From NCBI GenBank assembly GCA_014284505.1, contig JAAFYY010000001.1:2914001-2978000 (forward strand): 64,000 nucleotides of DNA. Reading direction: 5' to 3'. A model generated the notes under the pieces. The model was not told the DNA's origin, made no database searches, and saw nothing but the letters and a program-made list of their open reading frames with translations. Below, piece by piece: positions 10,850-19,800 of this stretch; the stretch's first letter is position 1, and every line of letters begins with the position of its first letter. The stretch comes from Streptacidiphilus sp. 4-A2. Its GTDB lineage: Bacteria > Actinomycetota > Actinomycetes > Streptomycetales > Streptomycetaceae. The position numbers were made by a program, and so were the translations under genes.

Positions 10850-11739
10850 CCCCGGCCACCGCCCCGGCCGCCTCCGCTGCCCCCGCTGCCGCCTCCGCCG
10901 CCTCCGCCGCCGCTGATCCCGGGGCCGCGCCCGACACAGCCGGGTTCGACTCGCCGGGCCTGCGCCGCCTCGGCGCCATGGCGGGCCTGGACTCCGCCCG
11001 GACCGCGCTGCGCACCCGGCTGCGCCAGCTGACCACCCTGCGCCAGGCCGGGACCGCGGTGGAGGGGCTGGCCAATGTGGCGATCCAGGGCACACCCGGC
11101 AGCGGCCGCCGGGCCCTGGCCGGCGTGTACGGGCGCTGTCTGGCCGAACTGGGGCTGCTGCCCACCGGCGCGGTGCACCGGCTGCCGCTGTCCCAGGTGC
11201 CGGTGCGCTGGTCGGAGCAGCCGGTCTTCCACCTGGCCGCCGCACTCAGGGAAGCCGAAGGAGGGCTGCTGGTAGCCGAGTTGGACCCGCTCTTCGTCCA
11301 GCGGCCGGCTGCGGAGCGCGGCCATGTGCTGGACGCGCTGGCCAGACTGGCGCCCAAGCCGCACGGTGCCGTACTGGTGGTCAGCGGCAGTTCCCCGCAC
11401 CTGCTGGACGTCCTCACCGAGCGGCCGGAACTCGCCGAGGCCTTCGCCGAATACGTGGAGCTCGACCCGTACGGCGCGGAGCAGCTCGCGCTGCTGCTGG
11501 ACCGTCAACTCCGCAACTCCGGCTTCCGGTTGGGCGACGAGGCAGCGGCGGCGGCGATCGCCATGTTCACCGCCCGGCCGCCGGCCCGCGGCGCCTACGA
11601 GGTGCACCGGCTGGCGGAGCAGCTGGCGGCCACCGCCCGCACCAGGACGCTCACCCCCGACGACCTGCCCGGCCCCGCGGCGCAGCCGGCGCAGACCCAC
11701 CCGACGGTGCAGCCGGCGGAACCGCTGGTGCACTCATGA
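10846..11739 (+). CDS. Second AAA+ ATPase-like protein with an altered Walker A (EccA/CbbX-like)
   Basis: About 297 residues in one intact frame. GTG at 10846 overlaps the preceding stop. The first 30 residues are Ala/Pro-rich. GLRRLGAMAGLDSARTAL resembles the CbbX-type entry motif. The P-loop reads GTPGSGRR, with Arg instead of the invariant Lys, and the Walker B region reads GGLLVAELDPLF, without the DE pair. Nucleotide hydrolysis is therefore unlikely. It could be a regulatory partner of the upstream AAA+ protein, as inactive subunits are in other AAA+ assemblies; this is inference from order and sequence. A Pro/Gln tail ends the protein, and the first WXG100 gene follows after 70 nt. Confidence 0.75.
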   Translation: MTPATAPAASAAPAAASAASAAADPGAAPDTAGFDSPGLRRLGAMAGLDSARTALRTRLRQLTTLRQAGTAVEGLANVAIQGTPGSGRRALAGVYGRCLAELGLLPTGAVHRLPLSQVPVRWSEQPVFHLAAALREAEGGLLVAELDPLFVQRPAAERGHVLDALARLAPKPHGAVLVVSGSSPHLLDVLTERPELAEAFAEYVELDPYGAEQLALLLDRQLRNSGFRLGDEAAAAAIAMFTARPPARGAYEVHRLAEQLAATARTRTLTPDDLPGPAAQPAQTHPTVQPAEPLVHS

Positions 11740-11809
11740 CCGGCCCCGGGCCGGTCCCGCAGACCCTCTTCGCTCAGCCCAAGCCCGTCCCGCAACGAAA
11801 GGAACCGAC

Positions 11810-12217
11810 ATGGCACAGCTGACCTCGGTCGAACTCCAGGGAATGACCGCGGCCCAGGGCACCTTCCAGACCGCTCTGGACGACGCCAGCAGCTCCTACT
11901 CGCAGGTCGAGGGCCAGATCGAGGCCCTCCAGGCCAGCTGGAGCGGCGAGGCCGCGACCGTCTACTCCCAGGCCATGACCCAGTGGCTGGAGGACTTCCG
12001 GACCGTCAACCAGGCCCTGGCCACCATGCTGGAGAAGCTCTCGCAGAACACCAACGTCTATGCCAACACCCACGCCGACACCGAGCAGGTGGCCCGGCAG
12101 GTGGCGCAGACGATCGGCTCGGGCAACTTCACCGGGCTGCCCGGCTTCCCAGCTGACCGACGGCCCTCCTCTCCGCAACCCGTCCGCACCTTCCAGCAGC
12201 AAGGAGTCCCGGCGTGA
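11810..12217 (+). CDS. WXG100-family secreted protein (EsxA/EsxB-like)
   Basis: ATG at 11810 is preceded by GAAAGGAA. The protein begins MAQLTSVELQGMTAAQG and has the WXG turn as ASWSGEAA near residue 44, between two predicted helices of about 40 residues. This is the fold of the small helical hairpins exported by ESX systems as heterodimers with a neighbour. As written the frame runs to 12217, giving a 135-residue product. If one C is missing near 12150, the protein would end GFPS at 12156 (115 residues), a more usual length. A ribosome site AAGGAG at 12201-12206 then serves the next gene. Partner: the gene at 12214. Confidence 0.88.
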   Translation: MAQLTSVELQGMTAAQGTFQTALDDASSSYSQVEGQIEALQASWSGEAATVYSQAMTQWLEDFRTVNQALATMLEKLSQNTNVYANTHADTEQVARQVAQTIGSGNFTGLPGFPADRRPSSPQPVRTFQQQGVPA

Positions 12218-12501
12218 CCACGTACACGGTGCAGATGGAGCAGGTCGACTACATCGTCGGCGAGATGAACTCCATCACGCAGAAGATCAACCAGTCCCTG
12301 GCCGACCTGGACAACCAGTCCAAGGTCAACCTGGCCGAGTGGAGCAGCGACGCCCAGCAGACGTACACCCAGGTGAAGGCGCAGTGGGACACCGCCGCCG
12401 CCGACATGACCGCCAAGGCGGCGGCCGCCATCCAGATGCTCGGGCAGATCAACGAGTACTACGCCAACGGTGAGCGCCAAGGCGTTCAGCTCTGGGCGTG
12501 A
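12214..12501 (+). CDS. WXG100-family secreted protein, probable partner of the upstream Esx protein
   Basis: 95 residues, intact. GTG at 12214 follows AAGGAG by 7 nt. The sequence is helical and acidic, beginning MTTYTVQMEQVDYIVGEMNS. The turn is EWSSDAQQ (W-S-S in place of W-x-G) near residue 43. Length and helix-turn-helix layout match the Esx family, whose members are co-secreted as pairs through EccC. The adjacency and near overlap with the preceding WXG100 gene support a heterodimer. The C-terminus is NEYYANGERQGVQLWA. Confidence 0.88.
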   Translation: MTTYTVQMEQVDYIVGEMNSITQKINQSLADLDNQSKVNLAEWSSDAQQTYTQVKAQWDTAAADMTAKAAAAIQMLGQINEYYANGERQGVQLWA

Positions 12502-12505
12502 GGGC

Positions 12506-13078
12506 ATGGCTCCCGGCGCCCGATCTACCAGCCGCGGCCCAAGCCCAAGCCGCCCTACCAGCCGCAGCAGTACGGCAGCGGTACCTCGGTGCCCAACGGA
12601 CAGGGCACCTACAGCAATCCGGGCAGCTTCACCCCGCCGCCCGTCCCAGCGGGAAGGGCAGCGGCAGCGGCACCACGGTCGACACTCCCTCGCTGGACCT
12701 CTTCGCGGACAACATGGACCAGCTCACCACCCCGGTGAAGCAGGCCCAGACCGCACTCCAGGCGGTCTCCGTGCAGCCCGGGGACTTCTACCACGCCAAC
12801 GAGATGCGGATCAACGTCAACGGGCCCAACGCCGATGACGGCCTCAAGGAGCAGTTCATCAAGGTCCTGGGCGACCTCAGCCAGGGCCTGAGCGACCTGA
12901 GCGCGGGGATGCGCACGCTCAGCGCGAAGTACACGACCACGGAGGACGCCAACTCGGCCAGCGCGACGGATCTGCAGAACGCGTTCCAGTCGGCCGACGG
13001 CGACTTCACCTCCCTGGTCACGGACGCCGGGGCACCCCGGGTTCCTCGTCCGGCAGCGGTTCAGGCAGCGGCAGCTGA
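12506..13078 (+). CDS. WXG100-like helical protein with Pro/Tyr-rich N-terminus, probable ESX substrate
   Basis: About 190 residues after bridging frame changes near 12522, 12645 and 13030. The start may be the ATG at 12506 or the GTG at 12498. The N-terminal 45 residues are rich in Pro, Tyr and Gln (IYQPRPKPKPPYQPQQYGSG). A mostly helical domain follows (SLDLFADNMDQLTTPVKQ to DLQNAFQSADGDFTSLV), and the end is a short Ser/Gly tail with a stop at 13078. No catalytic motif is visible. Size and position suggest an ESX substrate or chaperone; the exact family is not recognised. A very strong hairpin follows immediately. Confidence 0.65.
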
Positions 13079-13086
13079 ACCCCGTG

Positions 13087-13133
13087 CCCGGGCGGGCGCC
13101 CACTGGTGCGGTACCGGTGGGCGCCCGCCCGGG
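13087..13133. terminator. Strong GC hairpin, probable transcription terminator inside the ESX locus
   Basis: A perfect 17-bp inverted repeat has arms at 13087-13103 and 13117-13133. Its inner part can extend the stem (one G-T pair) down to a five-base loop at 13108-13112. It lies 9 nt after a stop and about 50 nt before the next start, so it probably divides the locus into two transcription units. No T-run follows, which is common in actinobacteria. Confidence 0.75.
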
Positions 13134-13181
13134 GCGCGGGCAGGGCGGCCAACTCGGCGGCTTCGGAAGGACGGTGGCGGC

Positions 13182-16087
13182 ATGAGCTCGACCGACTACA
13201 ACAGTGGCGGATTCACCCAGGGCGGCGACGGCACGGTCTTCGGCGACCCGAGTTCCGATCCGGGCTCCATCCAGGACTACAACACCTGGGACTGGAAGCA
13301 GATCGAGGCCGCCATCAACGGCATGTCGGCGGGCGTCGACAACTCCGCCAACCAGGAGGAGGCGCAGTCGGTCTCCGACCCGCAGTCGCTCCAGAACGCC
13401 GCCGACATCTTCTACCAGGTGCAGGTGGCGCTCAGCGGAGTCGCGCAGGCGCTCACCGACCAGGCCAAGGCGCTCGCCGGGGACAACGGCCCGTGGAGCG
13501 GCGACGCGGCTGACTCCTTCCTCACCATGGTCGACACCTTCTCCAAGCAGATCACCGCGACCGCGGACGTCCTCTCCGGCGGCACCTCCGGCGCGGACTC
13601 CATCCCGCAGCAGCTCGCCAACAACGCGGTGAACCTGCAGAACGCGCAGCAGAAGATCTCCGAAATCGACACCTACTACGCCAACGAGGCGGTGAAGTCC
13701 GGCGTCACCCCGATGAGCAACGGCCTCATCCCGATCAGCCAGCGCCCGCAGCTGGTGGAGTGGATGGACGAGGACATGCGTGCTGTCCTCAAGAGCCTGG
13801 CCAGCGAGTACCAGGTCACCATCGACTCGGTCCGCTCCCCCGGCGCCATCAACTCCCCGTTGGGCAACAATCCGCCCTCCACCGGCGACGGCCCGCCGGA
13901 CCAGCCCGCCTTCACCGACGCCGGCGACATGCCGCCAGTCCCCAGCTCAGCGGCCTCCCGCTCAGCGACGTCTCGGGCGGGCCGGCCCTCGCCCCGGACC
14001 AGCTGGGCAGCACGGACACCGGCGCGCTGCCGCTGACCTCCGAAGCGGCGCTGAGCCCGTACAGCGGCGACCTGGGCACCGGCGGGCCCGGCAGCGGGCT
14101 CGGCGCGCTCAGCGCCTATCCGGGCGGCCTGGGCACGGGCGGGCCGGCAGTGACGGGCTGAGCGACAGCGGCCTCGGCAACGGCGACCTCGGCGGGGACG
14201 ATCCGGGCGGCGCGCTCAGCCCCACCGCGCTCGACCGCGCGCTCAATCCCACCGCCTACGACGGCGGCACCGGCACCGGTGGCACCGGCGACCTGGGCGG
14301 CGACACCGATCCGCTCGGGCTGGGGCGGGCTCCGGGCTGCCCGGCGCCTACTCCGGCGGGCTCGGCACCGGCGGCGCGGGCAAGCTCCCCGGTGTCGACG
14401 GGCTCAGCAGCGAGGACCCGGGCACCTGGGGACAGCCCGGCGTCAAGGAATCGGCCTTCCCCGGCGACACCGGTGTCGCCGGGACCGGGAGCGTCGGCGG
14501 CCTGGGCAAGCTGTCGACCGGCGACGGGCTGGGCGCGGGTGGTGGGCTCGGCGCGGGTAGTGGGCTCGGCGCCGGTGACGGGCTCGGTGCGGGTTCGCGG
14601 TTCCCCGGCAGCACCTCCCTGGAATCTGGGCTGCCGAACCCCGGCCTCGGCTCCGCCCTGCCCAGCCTCACCAGCGGGGACGGCAGCGGCAGCGCCGCCG
14701 ACGGAGGCATGCCCTACCTGCCCGGCATGGGCGGCGGCGCGGCCCAGCCCGGAGCCGGGCACGGCGAACCCAGCGACGCCTCCGGCCTGCTGGACTCCAG
14801 CGGGAAGCCCTGGGCGGGCTCCACCGATGTCGGCGGCGAACCCGGCCACGATCTCGGCGCCGCGCGAGGCGGCGAGGGCCTGGGCCTGCCCACCGAGGAA
14901 GCCGCGCGGTCCACCGGCAGCGGCGACCTCTCCTCCGGCGAGGGCATGCCCTACCTGCCCGGCATGGGCGGCGGTGCGGCCCAGCCCGGAGCCGGGCACG
15001 GCGAACCCAGCGACGCCTCCGGCCTGCTCGACCCCACCAACGAGCCCTGGACCGGCGACCCCGCACTCGGCGACGAAGCCGGCCAAGGCACCACGCCCGG
15101 TGGCGAGGGCCTCGCCCTGCCTGCCGAGTCGGCGGCAGCAGCCGAACAGCAAGCGGCGGAGCAGGCGCAGGGGCAGGGGCAGGGGACGAGGGCATGCCCT
15201 TCCTCCCGGTACCGGCGGCGCGGCCGCAGCCGGTGCGGAGCAGGGCGAACGCAGCGACGCCTCCGGCCTGTTGGAGGCGGAGGCCGATCCCTGGTCCGCC
15301 GAGCCGCCGGCCACCGAACCCCAGGCCGAGCACACCGCAGCGGGCGGCGAGCCGCTGATCCTGCCGCAGGCGCCGGCGGCCGCCCCCGTCGCCGCAGTGC
15401 CGGAGCAGCAGTACGCCGTGGCGTCGGCCGAGGCCGACGACGAGCTCGCAGCCGGCTCCGCCGCCGAGGCGGATGCGGACGAAGCGAATGCGGGGGACGG
15501 GACGGACGGGACGGAGGCCTTCGAGGCCGACGAGGAGTCCGCCTTCGCCGAGGTCGAGCTGGCGGCGCCGGCCACCGCGCCCGCTGCCCGGCCCGGCGCC
15601 GGAGCCGGGGGGGGGTCGGGGTCGGGGTCGGGTCGGGGTCGGGGTCGGGGTCGGGACCGACGACGACTCCGCCTCGGCCTGGGACCTCGGCGGGGCGGCC
15701 GCGCTGCCCCTGCTGTGGGCCCTGGCGACCACGGACGAGGAGGAGGCGCAGACCCCCGGCTACAGCACGGCGGAGGAGGGAGCCTGGGGCGAGAGCCCGG
15801 CAGCGGCCGCCGCCGCACCGCTGGAGGAGGAGCCGCGCTTCGCGACCTGGCGTCCCAACCGGTCGGTCCCGGCCACCGCCGCGCCGCAGAGCACGGTGGT
15901 CTACCGCAGCGGCGCGGATCCCTCGTACGCCGCCGGGGAGGAGCCGCAGGAGCAGTCCCCGGAGGGCGAGCCCGAGGCCGGGAACCCGGCCGAGGAGGCC
16001 CCCAGCCGTACGGCCGCCGACCTGCTGGTGCAGGAGAGCGACACCTGGGGCGTCGCCAACGACGACGACTTCGGCGCGATCATCTAG
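13182..16087 (+). CDS. Large WXG100-like ESX substrate with Gly/Pro-rich repeat region
   Basis: About 965 residues after bridging frame changes near 13945, 14150, 14330, 15190 and 15640. ATG 13182 gives MSSTDYNSGGFTQGG. The first 250 residues are helical, with a WXG-like turn (GPWSGDAADSFLTMVD, residues about 105-120), as in long WXG100/PPE-like substrates. The rest is low complexity: Gly/Ser/Leu stretches, three copies of a unit of about 80 residues containing GMPYLPGMGGGAAQPGAGHG, an acidic Ala/Glu region, a Gly-rich microsatellite and an acidic C-terminus ending DDDFGAII. It may act as a secreted structural or adhesive protein; no enzyme motif is visible. The stop is 12 nt before the next start. 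Confidence 0.7.
14703..15290 (+). repeat. Three in-frame copies of a repeat encoding about 80 residues
   Basis: Copies start near ATG codons at 14709, 14946 and 15194 (spacing 237 and 248 nt). Copies 1 and 2 are nearly identical at DNA level over about 95 nt (GMPYLPGMGGGAAQPGAGHG then EPSDASGLLD). Copy 3 has diverged (GMPFLPGTGG ... SDASGLLE) and lies next to a frame change. Confidence 0.85.
15607..15656 (+). repeat. G-rich GGGGTC hexamer microsatellite
   Basis: A run of ten G bases followed by about seven units of GGGGTC, one of them shortened to GGGTC. In frame it encodes alternating Gly with Ser or Val. The reading frame changes inside the tract, so its length in the assembly is unreliable. 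Four or more G-runs in a row could form a G-quadruplex on the coding strand. Confidence 0.85.
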
Positions 16088-16099
16088 TGAGGATTCGGC

Positions 16100-16533
16100 A
16101 TGACCACACCGTACGACCAGGGCATCGAGGACCTGCTGGCGCTCTACCAGCGCCAGCGCGCGGAGGCCGGCGAGACCCGCCGCCGCATCAACGAGGTCAC
16201 CGGGACGGCCACCGCGCCCCGGCAGGCCCTCAAGGTGAGCGTCAGCGCCCAGGGCGATGTCACGGCGATCGAGTTCCCCACCGGGGCCTACCGCCGGATG
16301 GCCCCAAGGAGCTCGCCGACGCCCTGCTGGCGGCCCTCGCCGAGGCCAGGGCGGACGCCATGACGAAGGCCGCCGAGCTGACCGATCTGCGGCTGCCGCC
16401 CGGCGTACGGGTCGGCGACCTGCTCCAGGGCCGGGCGGACCCGACCGCGCTGCTCCCCGAGGACCCGGCCATGCCGGATTCCGTGCGCGACTACCTCGCC
16501 AACGGCCGCCCGAGCGGAGGACTCCATGGCTGA
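16100..16533 (+). CDS. YbaB/EbfC-family nucleoid-type protein of the ESX locus
   Basis: About 144 residues with one frame change near 16300. ATG 16100 follows GTGAGGA. The N-terminus is a helix rich in Arg and Glu (DLLALYQRQRAEAGETRRRI). Then comes a beta part typical of YbaB (ALKVSVSAQGDVTAIEFP) and a second helix (ELADALLAALAEARADA). YbaB proteins are small dimeric DNA-binding proteins, and homologues are common next to WXG100 genes in actinobacteria (EspI/EspD-like neighbourhoods). Its last 8 nt overlap the next gene, implying translational coupling. Function in secretion is inferred from context only. Confidence 0.75.
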
Positions 16534-16894
16534 CGACGCGTTCGAGGTCAACACCGAGGGCCTGCACGACCAGATGCCCTACCTGCGGGAGCTGGCCTCG
16601 CGGTTCACCGGCATCGGCACCTCCCTGGAGGCGACGCTCGGCGCGATCGGCCAGCCCTGGGGCGACGCGACCGGACAGCAGTTCCTCCAGTCCTACGACA
16701 CCCCGCACCAGCAGATCCTGGACGGCATCAGCCAGACCGGGGAGGTGCTGGACAGCACCGGCGACGGCATCGACACCATGGCGAAGAACTACCAGACCCT
16801 GGAGGACGAGAACGTCACCGCCGCGCGCTCGCTGGACACCGGTGACGGCTCGGACAGCGGGACCACGCCCCGCAGCACCACCGAGAAGCCATGA
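16526..16894 (+). CDS. WXG100-like protein, probable chaperone or partner of the giant effector
   Basis: 122 residues, intact. ATG 16526 lies inside the end of the YbaB-like gene, with GGAGG upstream at 16516-16520. It starts MADDAFEVNTEGLHDQMPYL and has two long helices. At the usual WXG position the turn reads QPWGDATG (W-G-D). The C-terminus is Ser/Thr-rich. Its stop overlaps the ATG of the giant effector gene by four bases. Small WXG100-like genes directly upstream of large LXG/polymorphic effectors commonly encode a co-secreted partner; that role is inferred here. Confidence 0.82.
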   Translation: MADDAFEVNTEGLHDQMPYLRELASRFTGIGTSLEATLGAIGQPWGDATGQQFLQSYDTPHQQILDGISQTGEVLDSTGDGIDTMAKNYQTLEDENVTAARSLDTGDGSDSGTTPRSTTEKP

Positions 16895-19800
16895 GCATCG
16901 AACTCCCGCCCTGGCTCGCCTGGGTGGCCGCGCTGGCCGTCGGCCAGAACTGGCCCAAGGGCGACGAGGACGGGCTGCGGGCGCTGGGCGAGGCCTGGGA
17001 CTCGGCCTCGCAGCAGCTCGTCGACATCGGCGAGGAGATCGGCCCGGCCACGCAGGGCGTGCTGTCCAACATCGGCGGCTCGGTCGCCACCGAGTTCAAG
17101 TCCTTCGTCGAGCAGCTCCAGAGCAACCTCCCCGACATGGCCCAGGCCGCCGGGCAGATGGGCACGCTCGGCAAGGAAACCGGCGTCCAGGTCGAATACG
17201 CCAAGTACATGATCCTGGCGCAACTCGCCTGGCTGGCGGCGGAGATCGTCGACCTGTCGTGGTGGGCGCCGGAGGCCGTCCCGGCCGCGATCACCGCTGC
17301 CCGGGTCGCGGTCATCATGATCCTGCGGCGGCTGCTGACGTCGATCGCCAGCGGCATCGGCTTCATGGTCGGCATGGACGCGCTCATCCAGGCCATCCAG
17401 ATGCTCAAGGGCGACCGCACCCACTGGGACTGGCAGAGCACCCTCTCCGCCGTGGAGAGCGGCGCGATCTCCGGGGCGATCGGCGGCGTCATCGGCGAGG
17501 GCGCCGGCCACTTCGCGCCGAAGTTCGCCGGGAACATCATCGGCAAGGGGATCATCGGCGGCGTGACGGGCGTCGCCAGCTCCGCCGCGCTGACCGGCAT
17601 CTTCGGCGGCAGCAACGACTTCGGCCAGGCGTTCGCGGGCGGGCGGTCGGCGCCATGCTCGGTGGCGGGCACAAGGACGGCGACGGTCCGGAGGTGCCCG
17701 ACGAGCACATCCCCACCATCCAGGTCCCGGACGCGATGGACCCGCACCTCCCCGACGACCTCGACCTCAAGGGAGCCGAGCCGCCGACGGCGGCCGGTGA
17801 CGACATCCCCACCAGCGCCAACTTCCCGACCACGGAGAACATCCAGAGCACGGAGAGCCCCGGGGCACGGAGGGAACCGGCCCGGCGCTGCCCTCGGACA
17901 GCGGCGCGGGCAGTGGTTCGGGCTCCGACTCGGACAGCGGTGCGAACGGCGGCGCGCCGGCCACCTCGGCCGGGACTTCGGCGGAGGCCTACCTCCCCAG
18001 GCCCCACGCCCCGCACAGACCAGCGCCCCGACGGAGACCCCGGGGACCTCGGAGGCCCCGGAAGGCTCCGGGTGTCGGACGCTGCGGGCAGCCGGAGAAC
18101 ACGGGCGACACCACCGGCCTGCCGGGTTTCGAGACCACGCTCAGCAGCCCGCCCCCGGCCACCGCTCACAACGACGCGCCCACAGCGCCTGCCGCACCCA
18201 CCACACCCGTCACCCGGACCACCGCTCCGGGAGCACTGCGGCCCCCGCACCAGCACCGTTCGAGGTCGCGCCCGCGCCCCGCAGCCCTCAGTCACCGCAC
18301 CGCCCGAGACCGAGGGCACGCCCGCCAGCCTTCCGCACGCCCAGCCGCCGGTCGCGGAGCCGCCGGCTTCGCAACCCGTTGCCCTCCCCACGACAGCTCC
18401 CCGGCTCCGGAACACCCCTCCCGAATCGCCCGCACCATCCACCACCAGCCAGCCATCCCCACACCAAGATCAGCCGCATCACCCATCACAACCCAAAATA
18501 TCCCAACCACACGAGCCATCCACGCCAGCCCAGCCAGCCCCACATGAGTCGCTCGCCGCGCCGACGCAGCCAACCCCGGTTGCCGAGACCCGTCCGCCGC
18601 TGAGCGAGCCCGTCCCGGTCCCGGTCCCGGTGGAGCAAGAGCACGCACCCGTCGCCCCGGCCACGCCGCCCGTCGCCGAGCAGGGGCAGGGGGCAGGGCA
18701 AGGCCCGGCGCACGGCCAGCAGCCGACGGAATCGCAGGCCCCGGCCGACAATGTCCAACCGCCGGTACGGCCGGCCTCCGCGCCCCCGGCCATCAGCACG
18801 GACAAGATCCGGACCGACCTCCCGGCCACCGAGAGCGCTGCACCCGCCCACCCCACCGCGACCGGCGAGGAATCACCGCTCCCGCCCACCGAGGCCGAGG
18901 GCCGGGCACCGAATCCGCCCAGCCCCAGCCCGCCTCAGAGATCCCGAAGGCAGAGATCCCGACAGCGGAGACCTCCACACCCACGGTCGGCGACCACGAC
19001 GACCCCGCCCCGACCCGACACCGACCCCGACGTCGACTCCGCCCCGCCTCCCGCACCGTCCGGACCGGCACCCGCCGCAGACGGCACGTCCCACCGTCCC
19101 GCTCCCACCCCGCCCCCGCAACCCGCCGCCCCGGATGAAGCTCGACCGCACCCCGCGCTTCGTCGTCCGCTCCGGCTTCGATCAGCGTGACTTCACCCAC
19201 GAGGGCGTCCCCTACACCGATCTGACGGTCCGGGTCGCCTTCCAGGGCGGCGACCCCAAGGACTACGCCGACACCTTTGACCTCGCTCAGCAGGGCGTCG
19301 AACAGTACTTCAACGACCCGCGCTACCAACTGCCCAGCGGCAGCCAACTGCACGTCACCATTGAAGCGGTGCAGCCGCACGAGCAGCCGCACCTCACCGT
19401 CAGCCTGGTCGGTCCGGGCCACGGGATGGACCAGCGCAACTGGCCCGCGCAGGCCTCCCCGGTCTCCTATGCGCACGAGATCGGCCACCAGCTCGGCCTG
19501 CGGGACGAGTACCGCGACTCCTCAACCCGTACCGCGCCCATGTGCCCGGCAGTCTGCTCGGCGACTACCACAGCCCCTCCGAGTACGGGCTGCCCCAGGG
19601 CGGGCTCGGGGACCGCCATCTGCATCTGCTGAACGCACTCACCGGTGGCGGCACCCCGCACCCGCCGTCCTCCCACCAGCCCCACATCCCCCCGGGCGGC
19701 AGCGACGAGGTCACGCCACGGACGCTGGGCGGCGACCAGTCCGCCTCGCTCCACGATCATCTGCCGCAGGACCAGTGGTGGAAGCTCTACATCGACCCCA

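Noticed and set aside
9275..11245. Long minus-strand frame opposite the AAA+ genes
   Set aside because: Antisense to clear beta-helix and AAA+ domains; no ribosome site and no family features.
12506..12838. Arg/Ser-rich frame starting at the ATG 12506
   Set aside because: The correct protein changes frame after a few codons; the continuing frame has poor codon bias.
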